The translations under genes and the position numbers were made by a program. Shown here piece after piece: positions 1 to 7,222 of a stretch of DNA of 30,237 nucleotides (the stretch's first letter is position 1; every line of letters begins with the position of its first letter). The DNA comes from Rhodospirillales bacterium. Lineage in GTDB: Bacteria > Pseudomonadota > Alphaproteobacteria > Micavibrionales > Micavibrionaceae. The notes under the pieces are model-generated. The model worked only from the letters and a program-made list of their open reading frames with translations, did not search any database and was not told where the DNA came from. The stretch lies in contig JACKJB010000007.1 of NCBI GenBank assembly GCA_020638155.1, positions 1 through 30,237 of the forward strand. Reading direction: 5' to 3'.

Positions 1-1
1 C

Positions 2-448
2 CTGCACGAGCACGTGCCGGTCTTTACCGTGGCGGAGAGCAGCAAAATCGACAGGCAGATCGACGGCCTGGCCTGCCGCAACCTGTTTTTGCGCGATAAG
101 AAAAAGCAGAATTATCTCGTCGTGGCCGGGAACGATACGATGATCGATATGAAAAAGCTTCCCGTCCTGCTGGATTCCGGGCGGTTATCGTTCGGATCGG
201 CGGAGCGGCTGTGGCAGTATCTGGGCGTACGTCCCGGATCGGTGTGTCCTTTCTCCATTATGAATGATAAAGCCGGAGAGGTTGAAATCTTTCTCGATCA
301 GGACATGATGGCGGCGGAAACGGTGTGTTATCACCCGATGGAAAATCATTTTACAGTAGGGCTTAAGCCTGATGATCTGCTAAAGTTCATCCGCGCCCAC
401 GATCACGAGCCGCAGATCATCGACCTGAAACAGGCGGCACCGGATTAA
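2..448 (+). CDS. Prolyl-tRNA deacylase-like (YbaK/ProX) protein, 5' end cut off
   Basis: The open frame runs in from the left edge (L-H-E-H before VPVFTV), so the start lies outside the window; the GTG at 14 is only an internal in-frame codon. The protein resembles the YbaK/PrdX-ProXp family of stand-alone editing enzymes, which hydrolyse wrongly charged tRNA such as Ala-tRNA(Pro) in the cytoplasm. Visible family signatures are PVFTV near the start, NLFLRDKKK, a GRLSFGSAERL block and GSVCPFSIMND, followed by the C-terminal HFTVGL strand. The visible length of about 148 residues fits a family of roughly 165-170 with a short N-terminal loss. It is followed by a thioredoxin-TPR gene 36 bp downstream on the same strand. 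The substrate cannot be told from sequence alone. Confidence 0.85.
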   Translation: MHEHVPVFTVAESSKIDRQIDGLACRNLFLRDKKKQNYLVVAGNDTMIDMKKLPVLLDSGRLSFGSAERLWQYLGVRPGSVCPFSIMNDKAGEVEIFLDQDMMAAETVCYHPMENHFTVGLKPDDLLKFIRAHDHEPQIIDLKQAAPD

Positions 449-484
449 TATGAATGAAGACGCGTAAGAAAAAGGAATATAGCA

Positions 485-1408
485 ATGCTCATCAACCAGG
501 ACCAGCCCGCGGGCGCAGCCAATAATAACGACCTGATCTTTGATGTCGGCACGGCCGATTTCGAAGACAAAGTCATGCGCGGATCGATCGATACGCCGAT
601 CCTGGTTGATTTCTGGGCGCCGTGGTGCGGCCCGTGCAAGCAGCTTGGCCCGATGTTGGAACAAGCTGTGACACAGGCCGGCGGCAAAATCCGCATGGCC
701 AAAGTCAATATTGATGAAAACCCTGAACTGGCGCAGGCTTTGCGGGTGCAGTCCGTGCCGATGGTGTTCGCCTTTTTCGGCGGCCAGCCGGTCAATGCGT
801 TTGTCGGCGTTAAAGCGCCGGGCGAATTAAAATCGTTCATCGACCAGATGATTGAAATGGCCCGGCAGGCAAGACCCGATGCGCTCGACATCCCGCAGGC
901 TTTAAGCGAGGCCGCGCAGGCCCTGAGCGCAGGCGATCTCGACCTGGCACAGGGGCTTTATGTCCAGGTGCTGGGCGAAGACGAACAGAACGCGCAGGCC
1001 TATGCCGGGCTGATCCGCACCTTTATCGCGGCGGGCCAGGCCGAACATGCGCAGGAAATGATTAACAACGTCCCGGACGCCATCAGCGGCGATGCCGCAT
1101 TCGCGGCGGCCAAAACCGCGCTGGAGTTGGCAATGGATGTCCCGGTCCATGATTTTTCTCATCTGGAAGAAAAGCTCGCGAAAAACCCGGCCGATCATGC
1201 GGCGCGGTTTGATCTGGCGGTCGGGCTTTTTTCTGCCGGGGAAAAGGAGCGGGCGATTGACGAGCTGGTCGAGATCGTCCGCCGCGACCGTAAATGGGAA
1301 GACGATAAGGCGCGCCTGCAGCTATTGAAATTTTTCGAAGCGCTTGGTTTCGCTGATCCGCTCGCAGCCGAAGGGCGGCGTAAATTATCGGCCGTGCTGT
1401 TTTCCTGA
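485..1408 (+). CDS. cnoX: Thioredoxin-TPR chaperone, CnoX/YbbN type
   Basis: The 307-aa protein has an N-terminal thioredoxin fold (about residues 18-110) with an intact WCGPC active site at 47-51. A helical C-terminal half (about 120-305) contains TPR-like repeats, for example ALSAGDLDLAQGLYVQVL and DLAVGLFSAGEKERAIDEL. This is the architecture of CnoX (YbbN), a holdase that protects clients from oxidation and hands them to GroEL/DnaK. The E. coli protein lacks the active CxxC, while alphaproteobacterial versions keep it, so this copy is predicted to have reductase activity. The ATG at 485 is preceded by an AAGGA ribosome-binding site. A LON-domain gene and a Trm112-like gene follow, a neighbourhood known from other alphaproteobacteria. 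Confidence 0.9.
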   Translation: MLINQDQPAGAANNNDLIFDVGTADFEDKVMRGSIDTPILVDFWAPWCGPCKQLGPMLEQAVTQAGGKIRMAKVNIDENPELAQALRVQSVPMVFAFFGGQPVNAFVGVKAPGELKSFIDQMIEMARQARPDALDIPQALSEAAQALSAGDLDLAQGLYVQVLGEDEQNAQAYAGLIRTFIAAGQAEHAQEMINNVPDAISGDAAFAAAKTALELAMDVPVHDFSHLEEKLAKNPADHAARFDLAVGLFSAGEKERAIDELVEIVRRDRKWEDDKARLQLLKFFEALGFADPLAAEGRRKLSAVLFS

Positions 1409-1428
1409 TGTATCTTAATCCCCATATA

Positions 1429-1593
1429 CCCCCTCTCCCTTCAGGGAGAGGGCAATGAGGCCCGGTTTTTCTACTTAGAAAAACCGCTGGCTGAGTGGGT
1501 GAGGGAAAATCCGTAATCCCCTCACCCAGCTTCGGCTAGGTTCAGCGCTGCTTCACCAAGCCTGCACAACCCTCTCCCTGAAGGGAGAGGGGT
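1429..1593. repeat. Composite palindromic intergenic repeat
   Basis: This 165-bp stretch fills most of the gap between the thioredoxin-TPR and LON-domain genes. It is bounded by two copies of a near-palindrome (CCCTCTCCCTTCAGGGAGAGGG at left; the right copy reads CCCTCTCCCTGAAGGGAGAGGG). Inside are an 11-bp perfect hairpin with a 2-nt loop (CGGTTTTTCTA / TAGAAAAACCG, 1463-1486) and a second hairpin (TGGGTGAGGG 1496-1505 / CCCTCACCCA 1519-1528). The symmetrical design looks like a non-autonomous, MITE- or REP-like extragenic element transcribed into a folded RNA. No protein is encoded, and no direct target-site duplication was found by eye. Confidence 0.75.
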
Positions 1594-1664
1594 AAGTTAA
1601 AGAGAGTCTGACTGGACAGGACCACGAAAAACACTATATCTTTTCAGAACCATCAAAAACAAAA

Positions 1665-2345
1665 ATGACCGCCATGGCCGCAGGACAAAACCCAGATCAG
1701 ATGACATTGCCGGATCATATTCCGGTCTTTCCGCTCAGCGGGGTTTTACTGCTGCCGTCTGGCCATTTGCCGCTCAATATTTTTGAGCCGCGCTATATCG
1801 CGATGGTCGATGATTGTTTAAAGGGCGAGCGGTTGATCGGCATGATCCAGCCGCGTGAAAACGAAGCCGAGGAAATGCAGGCTTCCCCGGACCTGTTCGA
1901 TGTCGGCTGCGCCGGGCGGATTACGGCATTTGAAGAAACTGAAGACGGGCGCTACCTGATTACCCTGACCGGGATCAGCCGGTTTAAAATCACTGAAGAG
2001 CTGCCACTATCACCTGGTGGATATCGCCAAGTTGCCGCCGATTGGGGCCCGTATGAAAAAGACCGGGCGCTGGAATCCTGTCTCGGGCTTGACCGGGACC
2101 GGCTGCGCGGTCTGCTGGAAGATTATTTCCACCAGAACAACCTATCCTGTGAATGGGAAACGATAGAAGGGGCGGTTGACCAGAAACTGGTGACCTGCCT
2201 GTCGATGATCTGCCCGTTCGGCCCGAATGAAAAGCAGGCGCTGTTAGAAGCAGGCTGCTGCCACACCCGCGCCGAAATGTTCATGACCATGCTGGAAATG
2301 GCAATCCGCGACGGCAAAGGCTGCTGTGGCGGCGGGTGCCATTAA
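1665..2345 (+). CDS. LON substrate-binding-domain protein with Cys-rich tail
   Basis: The 226-aa protein matches the stand-alone LON N-terminal (PUA-like) domain: IPVFPLSGVLLLPSGHLPL at about 19-37, then NIFEPRYIAMVDDCL and GRYLITLTGISRFKI. It lacks the AAA+ and protease domains of Lon, so it probably binds substrates or adaptors rather than degrading proteins; the exact role of the family is unknown. Unusual here are a CCH cluster at 198-200 and a C-terminal Cys-Gly tail with C220, C221, C225 and H226 as the last residue. Start choice between ATG 1665 and ATG 1674 is uncertain because no strong ribosome-binding site is visible. The next gene (Trm112-like) starts 53 bp downstream. Confidence 0.85.
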   Translation: MTAMAAGQNPDQMTLPDHIPVFPLSGVLLLPSGHLPLNIFEPRYIAMVDDCLKGERLIGMIQPRENEAEEMQASPDLFDVGCAGRITAFEETEDGRYLITLTGISRFKITEELPLSPGGYRQVAADWGPYEKDRALESCLGLDRDRLRGLLEDYFHQNNLSCEWETIEGAVDQKLVTCLSMICPFGPNEKQALLEAGCCHTRAEMFMTMLEMAIRDGKGCCGGGCH

Positions 2346-2398
2346 AACACTTTTTTAAGTTTGCCATATCGCTTTTGATCGCTTATAACCGATTCACC

Positions 2399-2581
2399 AT
2401 GACAGAAGTTGACCCGAAATTGCTGGAAATTCTTGTTTGCCCGGTCACGCATACGCCGCTGCGCTATGATGCCGACGCGCAGGAACTGATTTCCGAGCAG
2501 GCAGGCCTCGCCTTCCCGATCCGCGAAGGCATTCCGGTCATGCTGGTCGATGAAGCCCGCGACCTGAAAGCGGGGGCGTAA
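2399..2581 (+). CDS. Trm112/UPF0434-like small protein
   Basis: The 60-aa protein (MTEVDPKLLEILVCPVTHTPLRYD...) shows the Trm112/YcaR signature: LLEILVCPVTHTPL, the LAFPIREGIPVML strand pair and a short acidic tail. Bacterial members are small zinc-ribbon-related proteins; in eukaryotes and archaea Trm112 activates methyltransferases, but the bacterial function is not settled. Only one Cys (in LVCP) is visible, so zinc binding is doubtful. The frame is open upstream from GTG 2336, giving a hydrophobic extension that overlaps the LON gene. The ATG at 2399 begins the conserved domain directly and is preferred. Confidence 0.85.
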   Translation: MTEVDPKLLEILVCPVTHTPLRYDADAQELISEQAGLAFPIREGIPVMLVDEARDLKAGA

Positions 2582-2705
2582 TGCATACGCCGCGATCCAC
2601 CCTATCGCTACGACTTCTATAGAAAATCCCTGATTTCATCAGGCGATTTTCACCTTGCATCTATTCCTGAAAACCCAGCATAGTAACAAAAACAGTAGGA
2701 TCACC

Positions 2706-4241
2706 ATGAGCACAGACCGCATTATTATATTCGATACGACCTTACGCGACGGCGAACAATCGCCCGGATGCTCGATGCATCTCGAAGAAAAACTGCGTAT
2801 GGCCGAAGTACTCGACCGGATGGGGGTCGATGTGATCGAAGCCGGGTTCCCGATTGCCTCGCAAGGCGATTTTGAATCCGTCAACGAAGTGGCAAAGCGG
2901 GTAAGGAATGCGACTGTAGCTGGGCTGTGCCGGGCCAAGACCGCCGATATCGAAGCGTCTGCCGAAGCGCTGAAGCCTGCGAAAAGAAAACGCATCCATA
3001 CGTTTATTTCCACTTCGCCGCTGCATATGCAGTTCAAACTGCAAATGCCGCCGGAAGCGGTTCTTGAAGCGGTCGCGCAAAGTGTGACCACGGCGCGGAA
3101 ATTTACCGATGACGTCGAATGGTCCGCAGAAGACGCTACCCGCACCGAAGACGATTTCCTGTGCGCGTGCGTGGAAACCGCGATCAAGGCGGGCGCTACC
3201 ACGATTAATCTGCCGGATACGGTCGGCTATGCCGTGCCCGAAGAATATGCCGAAATGTTCGCGATGGTTTTAAACCGGGTGCCGAACGCGGATAAAGCGA
3301 TCTTTTCCGTGCACTGTCACAACGATATGGGCCTGGCTGTAGCCAACTCCCTGGCCGGGATCAGCGCCGGGGCGCGGCAGGCCGAATGTACGATCAACGG
3401 GATCGGCGAGCGCGCCGGGAACGCGGCGATGGAAGAGATTGTCATGGCGATGCGCACCCGTCCGGATATGCTGCCCTTTGAAACCGGGATCGATACGAGC
3501 ATGATTACCTCTGCTTCGCGGACGCTCTCCAGCATCACCGGCTTTGCCGTCCAGCCGAACAAGGCGATTGTCGGCGCGAACGCTTTCGCCCATGAAAGCG
3601 GCATTCACCAGGACGGGATGCTGAAAAACGAAAAGACCTATGAAATCATGACCCCGGCATCTGTGGGCCTGCACAAATCCGAAATTGTGCTCGGCAAACA
3701 TTCGGGCCGTCATGCGTTTAAAAATAAGCTCGAAGAGATGGGCTATACCCTCGGCGATAACGCATTTCAGGATGCCTTCAAGCGCTTCAAGGATCTGGCA
3801 GACCGCAAGAAAACGGTCTTTGATGAAGATATCGTGGCGCTGCTTGGCGATGACGGTGCGCTCTACGAGAAAATCAAATTTGTCTCCCTGACCGTTCATG
3901 CAGGCTCAGACGGACAAAGCGCGGATATCACGCTCGAAGTTGACGGCGAAGAAAAGCAGGCCCGTGCCGACGGTAACGGCCCGGTCGATGCGATCTTTAA
4001 CGCTATCCGAGAAATTTATCCGCACCCGGATGCCGACCTGCCGCTTTACCAGGTACATGCCGTGACCGGCGGCACCGATGCGCAGGCTGAAGTGACCGTG
4101 AAGCTTGAGGAAAAAGGCCGTACCGCCATGGGGCAAAGCGCCGATGTCGATACGATGGTGGCTTCGGCGCGGGCTTATATTTATGCGCTCAACAAGCTGC
4201 TGCGCAAACGCGAAAAGACCGCCAGCGAAGTCGGGCCTTAG
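2706..4241 (+). CDS. leuA: 2-isopropylmalate synthase
   Basis: The 511-aa protein catalyses condensation of acetyl-CoA with 2-oxoisovalerate, the first committed step of leucine synthesis. The catalytic TIM barrel opens with IIFDTTLRDGEQSPG (about residues 6-20). It carries the metal-binding SVHCHNDMG motif near residue 203, ECTINGIGERAGN, and HESGIHQDGM. The linker GKHSGRHAF leads into a C-terminal regulatory (LeuA dimer) domain from about 390, where leucine feedback normally acts. The frame is open from TTG 2655, but ATG 2706 has a GTAGGA ribosome-binding site and starts at the usual family position. A CTTGCA...CATAGT pair (2654-2684, 19-bp spacer) is a weak promoter candidate. No leucine-rich leader peptide was seen. 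Confidence 0.95.
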   Translation: MSTDRIIIFDTTLRDGEQSPGCSMHLEEKLRMAEVLDRMGVDVIEAGFPIASQGDFESVNEVAKRVRNATVAGLCRAKTADIEASAEALKPAKRKRIHTFISTSPLHMQFKLQMPPEAVLEAVAQSVTTARKFTDDVEWSAEDATRTEDDFLCACVETAIKAGATTINLPDTVGYAVPEEYAEMFAMVLNRVPNADKAIFSVHCHNDMGLAVANSLAGISAGARQAECTINGIGERAGNAAMEEIVMAMRTRPDMLPFETGIDTSMITSASRTLSSITGFAVQPNKAIVGANAFAHESGIHQDGMLKNEKTYEIMTPASVGLHKSEIVLGKHSGRHAFKNKLEEMGYTLGDNAFQDAFKRFKDLADRKKTVFDEDIVALLGDDGALYEKIKFVSLTVHAGSDGQSADITLEVDGEEKQARADGNGPVDAIFNAIREIYPHPDADLPLYQVHAVTGGTDAQAEVTVKLEEKGRTAMGQSADVDTMVASARAYIYALNKLLRKREKTASEVGP

Positions 4242-4254
4242 ACATATATTTTTC

Positions 4255-4281
4255 TTGCAATGATATGTAAATTAATATAAT
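4255..4281 (+). promoter_or_regulatory. Candidate sigma-70 promoter for the 285-aa protein gene
   Basis: TTGCAA (4255-4260) and a perfect TATAAT (4276-4281) lie in a short AT-rich gap between leuA and the next gene. The spacer is 15 bp, shorter than ideal; shifting the upstream box by one base to CTTGCA gives 16 bp. It suggests the downstream gene is transcribed separately from leuA. Confidence 0.45.
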
Positions 4282-4312
4282 CTGCTTTCATTTCAACGGA
4301 ATGAGGCATCAA

Positions 4313-5170
4313 ATGTCTTTGCAAATGGATGACCCGAAAAGCTGGCCAAAAAGCTGGGATGAAAAAGTTTCTGCCGCGGACGATCTGTATTGGCGGGTAA
4401 AACTGATCCTGCAGACAGTTGGCGCTGAACTGCCGAAAACGCCGCGCCGTCCGGACGTCCGCCTGATTCTCGATAATATTTCCCCGCATCACAGGATTTT
4501 CAGAAACCCGGCCAAACATGCCGGGGACAAGGCTGAAAAAATTGCGCCTAAAGGCCAGGATAACGGCAAGGGCACAGCCGTAATGGTGATGCTTCAGGGC
4601 AAAACATTGACAGAGCAATTCGAAAATGCCGCAAAGCTTGTGAAACGCTATAATCTTGATAAAGAGGGCCTGTCGGAAAAATTTGTGCAGGCACTGGAGA
4701 GCGGCGAAGCGCTCGATCTGGTCTCCGAAGCTTACGGCCCGTCCGATATTCAGGCGCAGTCTGACAAGCTGGTCGAGCTTGAATGGACTCATGATAACGG
4801 GCAAAAAGAAGTTATCAAGCCTGTGAAGGGCGCTGTTTGTTCCTATGGGGCACGGACGGCTGAAAAACAACTGGCTTTCCGGACGGTCTTTGAACAGCGC
4901 GTACAGGGGACCAGGACTATCGCCGAACTGGCACAAGGCGAAGGGATGGTTGTCGCGGTCAGCCAGGACTGGGAAACCAAAGAAGAGAGTACCCGTCCGA
5001 TCGTCCCGTCTGTTGCCCGCGATTTTTATGGGGAGCATTATAATGCGATACCCGTTGTCAACGTCATCGCCGGAACGGAAACAATTACTTTGGTCGATCT
5101 GAAAAACGGCCAGCAGATTGAACGGGCAGTTGACTATGTGCTGAAAGGCAATGCGCCTAAAATAGCCTGA
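4313..5170 (+). CDS. Hypothetical protein, 285 aa
   Basis: I do not recognise a family. The protein is soluble-looking, with no signal peptide or membrane segment. A charged N-terminal third contains DPKSWPKSWDEKV and a helix with DLYWRVKLILQTV. A central helical stretch (about 95-145) includes GKTLTEQFENAAKLVKRY, and a C-terminal part (about 165-285) has alternating strands such as ITLVDLKNGQQIERAVDYVL. ATG 4313 is preferred over ATG 4301 because GAGG lies 6 bases before it. The overlapping minus-strand frame is rich in Phe, His, Cys and Arg, like an antisense shadow, so the plus strand is taken as real. It ends 4 bp from the convergent DNA glycosylase gene. A plausible own promoter lies at 4255-4281. 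Confidence 0.75.
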   Translation: MSLQMDDPKSWPKSWDEKVSAADDLYWRVKLILQTVGAELPKTPRRPDVRLILDNISPHHRIFRNPAKHAGDKAEKIAPKGQDNGKGTAVMVMLQGKTLTEQFENAAKLVKRYNLDKEGLSEKFVQALESGEALDLVSEAYGPSDIQAQSDKLVELEWTHDNGQKEVIKPVKGAVCSYGARTAEKQLAFRTVFEQRVQGTRTIAELAQGEGMVVAVSQDWETKEESTRPIVPSVARDFYGEHYNAIPVVNVIAGTETITLVDLKNGQQIERAVDYVLKGNAPKIA

Positions 5171-5174
5171 GCGC

Positions 5175-5804
5175 TTACGTCATCTCGCCTTTAATCATCG
5201 CAAACACATCTTCGAACATAGCTTCGGTCAGCCGCCCTGTATTCGTGTTATAGCGCGAGCAGTGATAGCTGTTGGCGAGTTTAATCCCGTTCCCCAGGTC
5301 ATGCAGCGCGCCATGCGCGAATTTGAAAGCGGATAATTTATGCCCTGTGGTGCGGATAACAGCATCATGCGCGATTTTACCGAGTGCGAGAATCATCCGC
5401 AGGTTCGGCAGATTTTTCAGTTCGCTTGCCAAAAAAGGCTGGCAGGTTTTGATTTCCGGCCCGGTGGGCTTGTTCTCGGGTGGGACGCAGCGCACCGCAT
5501 TCGTGATCCGGCAACCGGTAAGTTTTAGCCCGTCATCTTTATGCGCGCCGTATGTGCCTTCGGCGAACCCAAATTTCAGCAGCGTGGCATAAAGAAGATC
5601 GCCGGCATAATCCCCGGTAAAAGGCCGCCCGGAAAAATTCGCCCCGCGCAGCCCCGGCGCCAGCCCGACAATAAGCAGCGCAGCCTCCTGCGGTCCGAAC
5701 GAGGGGACCGGGGCGTTGAACTGATCCGGAAATTTGAGCCGGTTGTCGGCGCGAAAAGCCGCCAGCCGGGGACATAAATCACAATGTTCAGAAGGACAAA
5801 GCAT
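5175..5804 (-). CDS. Uracil-DNA glycosylase, family 5 (UDGb) type
   Basis: The 209-aa protein removes uracil or other deaminated bases from DNA as the first step of base-excision repair. Motif 1 is GLAPGLRGANFSGRPFTGD (47-65), and motif 2 is SYHCSRYNTNTGRLT (179-193). The motif-1 AP-G-x-x-G-x-N pattern and the NTxTGRLT block point to family 5 (UDGb) rather than family 4. Cysteines C3, C8 and C11, with later CRITNAVRC and KTC, could supply the four ligands of the 4Fe-4S cluster typical of families 4 and 5. Motif 2 has Cys where the family usually has Pro after the His. It lies 44 bp downstream of the LabA-like gene on the same strand; a joint transcript is plausible. Confidence 0.88.
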   Translation of the reverse strand: MLCPSEHCDLCPRLAAFRADNRLKFPDQFNAPVPSFGPQEAALLIVGLAPGLRGANFSGRPFTGDYAGDLLYATLLKFGFAEGTYGAHKDDGLKLTGCRITNAVRCVPPENKPTGPEIKTCQPFLASELKNLPNLRMILALGKIAHDAVIRTTGHKLSAFKFAHGALHDLGNGIKLANSYHCSRYNTNTGRLTEAMFEDVFAMIKGEMT

Positions 5805-5848
5805 GAGCGGACTATAGCATCCAATCTCATGCGTATCCAGCCATAGCG

Positions 5849-6457
5849 TTACGCGTTGATTGTTTCAGGCTGCCGTTCGTCATCATAGCCGTGCATCCCG
5901 TTGCCGTTTTCGCGCTGGATGTAATTGGCAAGGACATCCAGTTCCAGGAAATGATCGGCCTGACGGCGCAGCTCGTCCGCCACCATCGGCGGGCTTGATT
6001 TAATCGTGCTAACAACTGTAACGCGAACGCCTTTGCGCTGTACCGCTTCGATCAGGCGGCGAAAATCGCCGTCGCCGGAAAACAGCATGATATGATCGAC
6101 ATGGTCTGCCAGTTCCATCATATCGATGGCCAGCTCGATATCCATGTTGCCCTTGATTTTGCGGCGGCCCTGCGCGTCGACAAATTCCTTGGTCGGCTTG
6201 GTGACCATGCTGTAGCCGTTGTAATCCAGCCAGTCAACCAGCGGGCGGATCGGGGAATATTCCTGGTCCTCGATCAGCGCGGTGTAATAAAACGCCCGCA
6301 CAAGCCGTCCGCGCTCGGCGGCCCAGCTCAGCAGCAATTTATAATCAATATCAAACTCCAGCGCCTTGGCGGCGGCGTAAAGATTGGAGCCGTCAATAAA
6401 CAGCGCCAGCTTTTCTTCTTCATAAAACGGAATACACGGTTTTTGCTTTTTGCTCAT
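5849..6457 (-). CDS. LabA/DUF88-like NYN-domain protein
   Basis: The 202-aa protein carries a NYN (PIN-like) domain of the LabA/DUF88 group. LALFIDGSNLY at 17-27 provides the first acidic residue (D22), GNMDIELAIDMM supplies D106 and D112, and MLFSGDGDFRRLIE holds the last acidic pair at about 129-131. These are the residues expected to bind metal in a ribonuclease-like centre. LabA homologues take part in circadian output in cyanobacteria, but the proteobacterial role is largely unknown; an RNA-processing function is inferred. The start is supported by AAGGAT upstream. The promoter region holds nested palindromes. The gene is probably cotranscribed with the DNA glycosylase gene downstream. 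Confidence 0.88.
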   Translation of the reverse strand: MSKKQKPCIPFYEEEKLALFIDGSNLYAAAKALEFDIDYKLLLSWAAERGRLVRAFYYTALIEDQEYSPIRPLVDWLDYNGYSMVTKPTKEFVDAQGRRKIKGNMDIELAIDMMELADHVDHIMLFSGDGDFRRLIEAVQRKGVRVTVVSTIKSSPPMVADELRRQADHFLELDVLANYIQRENGNGMHGYDDERQPETINA

Positions 6458-6510
6458 GATCTTTATCCTTCAAAATTGTTTGGTTTTAAAAAGTCGTACG
6501 CGTTTAAATT

Positions 6511-6522
6511 TAGATATATCTA
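6511..6522. repeat. Perfect 12-bp palindrome upstream of labA-like gene
   Basis: TAGATATATCTA is a perfect palindrome about 55 bp upstream of the labA-like start codon and just downstream of its candidate -10 box. Its position in the 5' leader fits an operator half-site arrangement, but AT-rich palindromes also arise by chance. Confidence 0.5.
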
Positions 6523-6565
6523 ATATAATAAACCACTAATACAAAAAAGCAAAGTATTATATTAG
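6520..6565. repeat. 11-bp inverted repeat flanking the candidate labA promoter
   Basis: CTAATATAATA (6520-6530) and TATTATATTAG (6555-6565) are perfect inverted copies separated by 24 bp. The left arm overlaps the neighbouring TAGATATATCTA palindrome and contains the candidate minus-strand -10 box; the right arm lies just outside the -35 box. Either a dimeric regulator site or a hairpin is possible. Confidence 0.6.
6525..6552 (-). promoter_or_regulatory. Candidate promoter of the labA-like / DNA glycosylase genes
   Basis: Read on the minus strand, TTGCTT (6552-6547) and TATTAT (6530-6525) are separated by 16 bp and sit about 70 bp before the start codon. The boxes are framed by an inverted repeat. 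Confidence 0.4.
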
Positions 6566-6626
6566 GGTTACTTAATATATCAGCTATGCAAATTTTGAAA
6601 GGCTGGGCGGGACCCCTGATTATTGC

Positions 6627-6655
6627 TTGCTTTTGGCGGGGAAACTTCTTATAAC
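6627..6655 (+). promoter_or_regulatory. Candidate sigma-70 promoter of rpoZ
   Basis: TTGCTT (6627-6632) and TATAAC (6650-6655) with a 17-bp spacer lie 45 bp before the rpoZ start codon. The spacing and location are good, although the -35 box is only a partial match. Confidence 0.5.
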
Positions 6656-6700
6656 GGACCGCACCGTGCAAGATTTTAAACAAGCTAAAAAGGATATGCC

Positions 6701-7096
6701 ATGGCCCGCGTGACAGTTGAAGATTGCGTAGAAAAGCTCCCCAACCGGTTCGAACTGGTAATGGTGGCTGCCCAGCGCGCCCGCAAAATCGGTTCCGGCG
6801 CCGCTCTGCTGGTTGACCGCGACAACGATAAAAACCCGGTCGTTTCCCTGCGGGAAATTGCCGAAGAAAAAGTTGATGTCGAAGACCTGAAGGAAGAGCT
6901 GGTTAAAAACCACCAGCGCGTCATCGAAATGGACGATACAGAAGACGTTATCGATTCCATGCAGGGTGAAGAAGAATGGAATGCCATTGCCGCCCAAAGC
7001 GCAGGCCCGGCTTACGAAGACATTGATGATGACGATGATGATCTCGATTCTTCACTCGAAGATCTGGCCGGCGGCCTGATTGACGAAGATCTCTAA
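6701..7096 (+). CDS. rpoZ: DNA-directed RNA polymerase omega subunit
   Basis: The 131-aa protein starts MARVTVEDCVEKLPNRFELV and continues AAQRARKIGSGAALLVDRDNDKNPVVSLREIAEE, the hallmark of omega. Omega binds and stabilises the beta' subunit during RNA polymerase assembly, and in proteobacteria it helps form the ppGpp-binding site 1. The C-terminal extension (about 75-131) is strongly acidic, with a DDDDDLD run; long acidic tails are common in alphaproteobacterial omegas. A strong AAAAGGA site precedes the ATG. A good intrinsic terminator follows, so rpoZ is probably mainly monocistronic although the (p)ppGpp synthetase gene lies next. Confidence 0.96.
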   Translation: MARVTVEDCVEKLPNRFELVMVAAQRARKIGSGAALLVDRDNDKNPVVSLREIAEEKVDVEDLKEELVKNHQRVIEMDDTEDVIDSMQGEEEWNAIAAQSAGPAYEDIDDDDDDLDSSLEDLAGGLIDEDL

Positions 7097-7128
7097 GCTT
7101 TTTATTTAAGCGTACCCCGTTTTATACA

Positions 7129-7154
7129 GGCCGGTTGCACAACCGGCCTTTTTT
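7129..7154 (+). terminator. Intrinsic terminator after rpoZ
   Basis: A perfect 8-bp stem GGCCGGTT / AACCGGCC (7129-7136, 7141-7148) with a GCAC loop is followed directly by six T residues. Confidence 0.9.
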
Positions 7155-7222
7155 ACACGACTTTCCCGGCATATATGGTTAATATCTTTATCCTGTAGGA
7201 AACGACAGGCCTGAAGAAGTAC

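Noticed and set aside
2336..2398. Hydrophobic N-terminal extension of the Trm112-like protein
   Set aside because: It begins at a GTG inside the LON gene, and the conserved domain starts exactly at ATG 2399.
4238..5038. 266-aa minus-strand frame opposite the 285-aa protein gene
   Set aside because: It is rich in Phe, His, Cys and Arg and has no ribosome-binding site, while the plus-strand gene has both a promoter and a good start.
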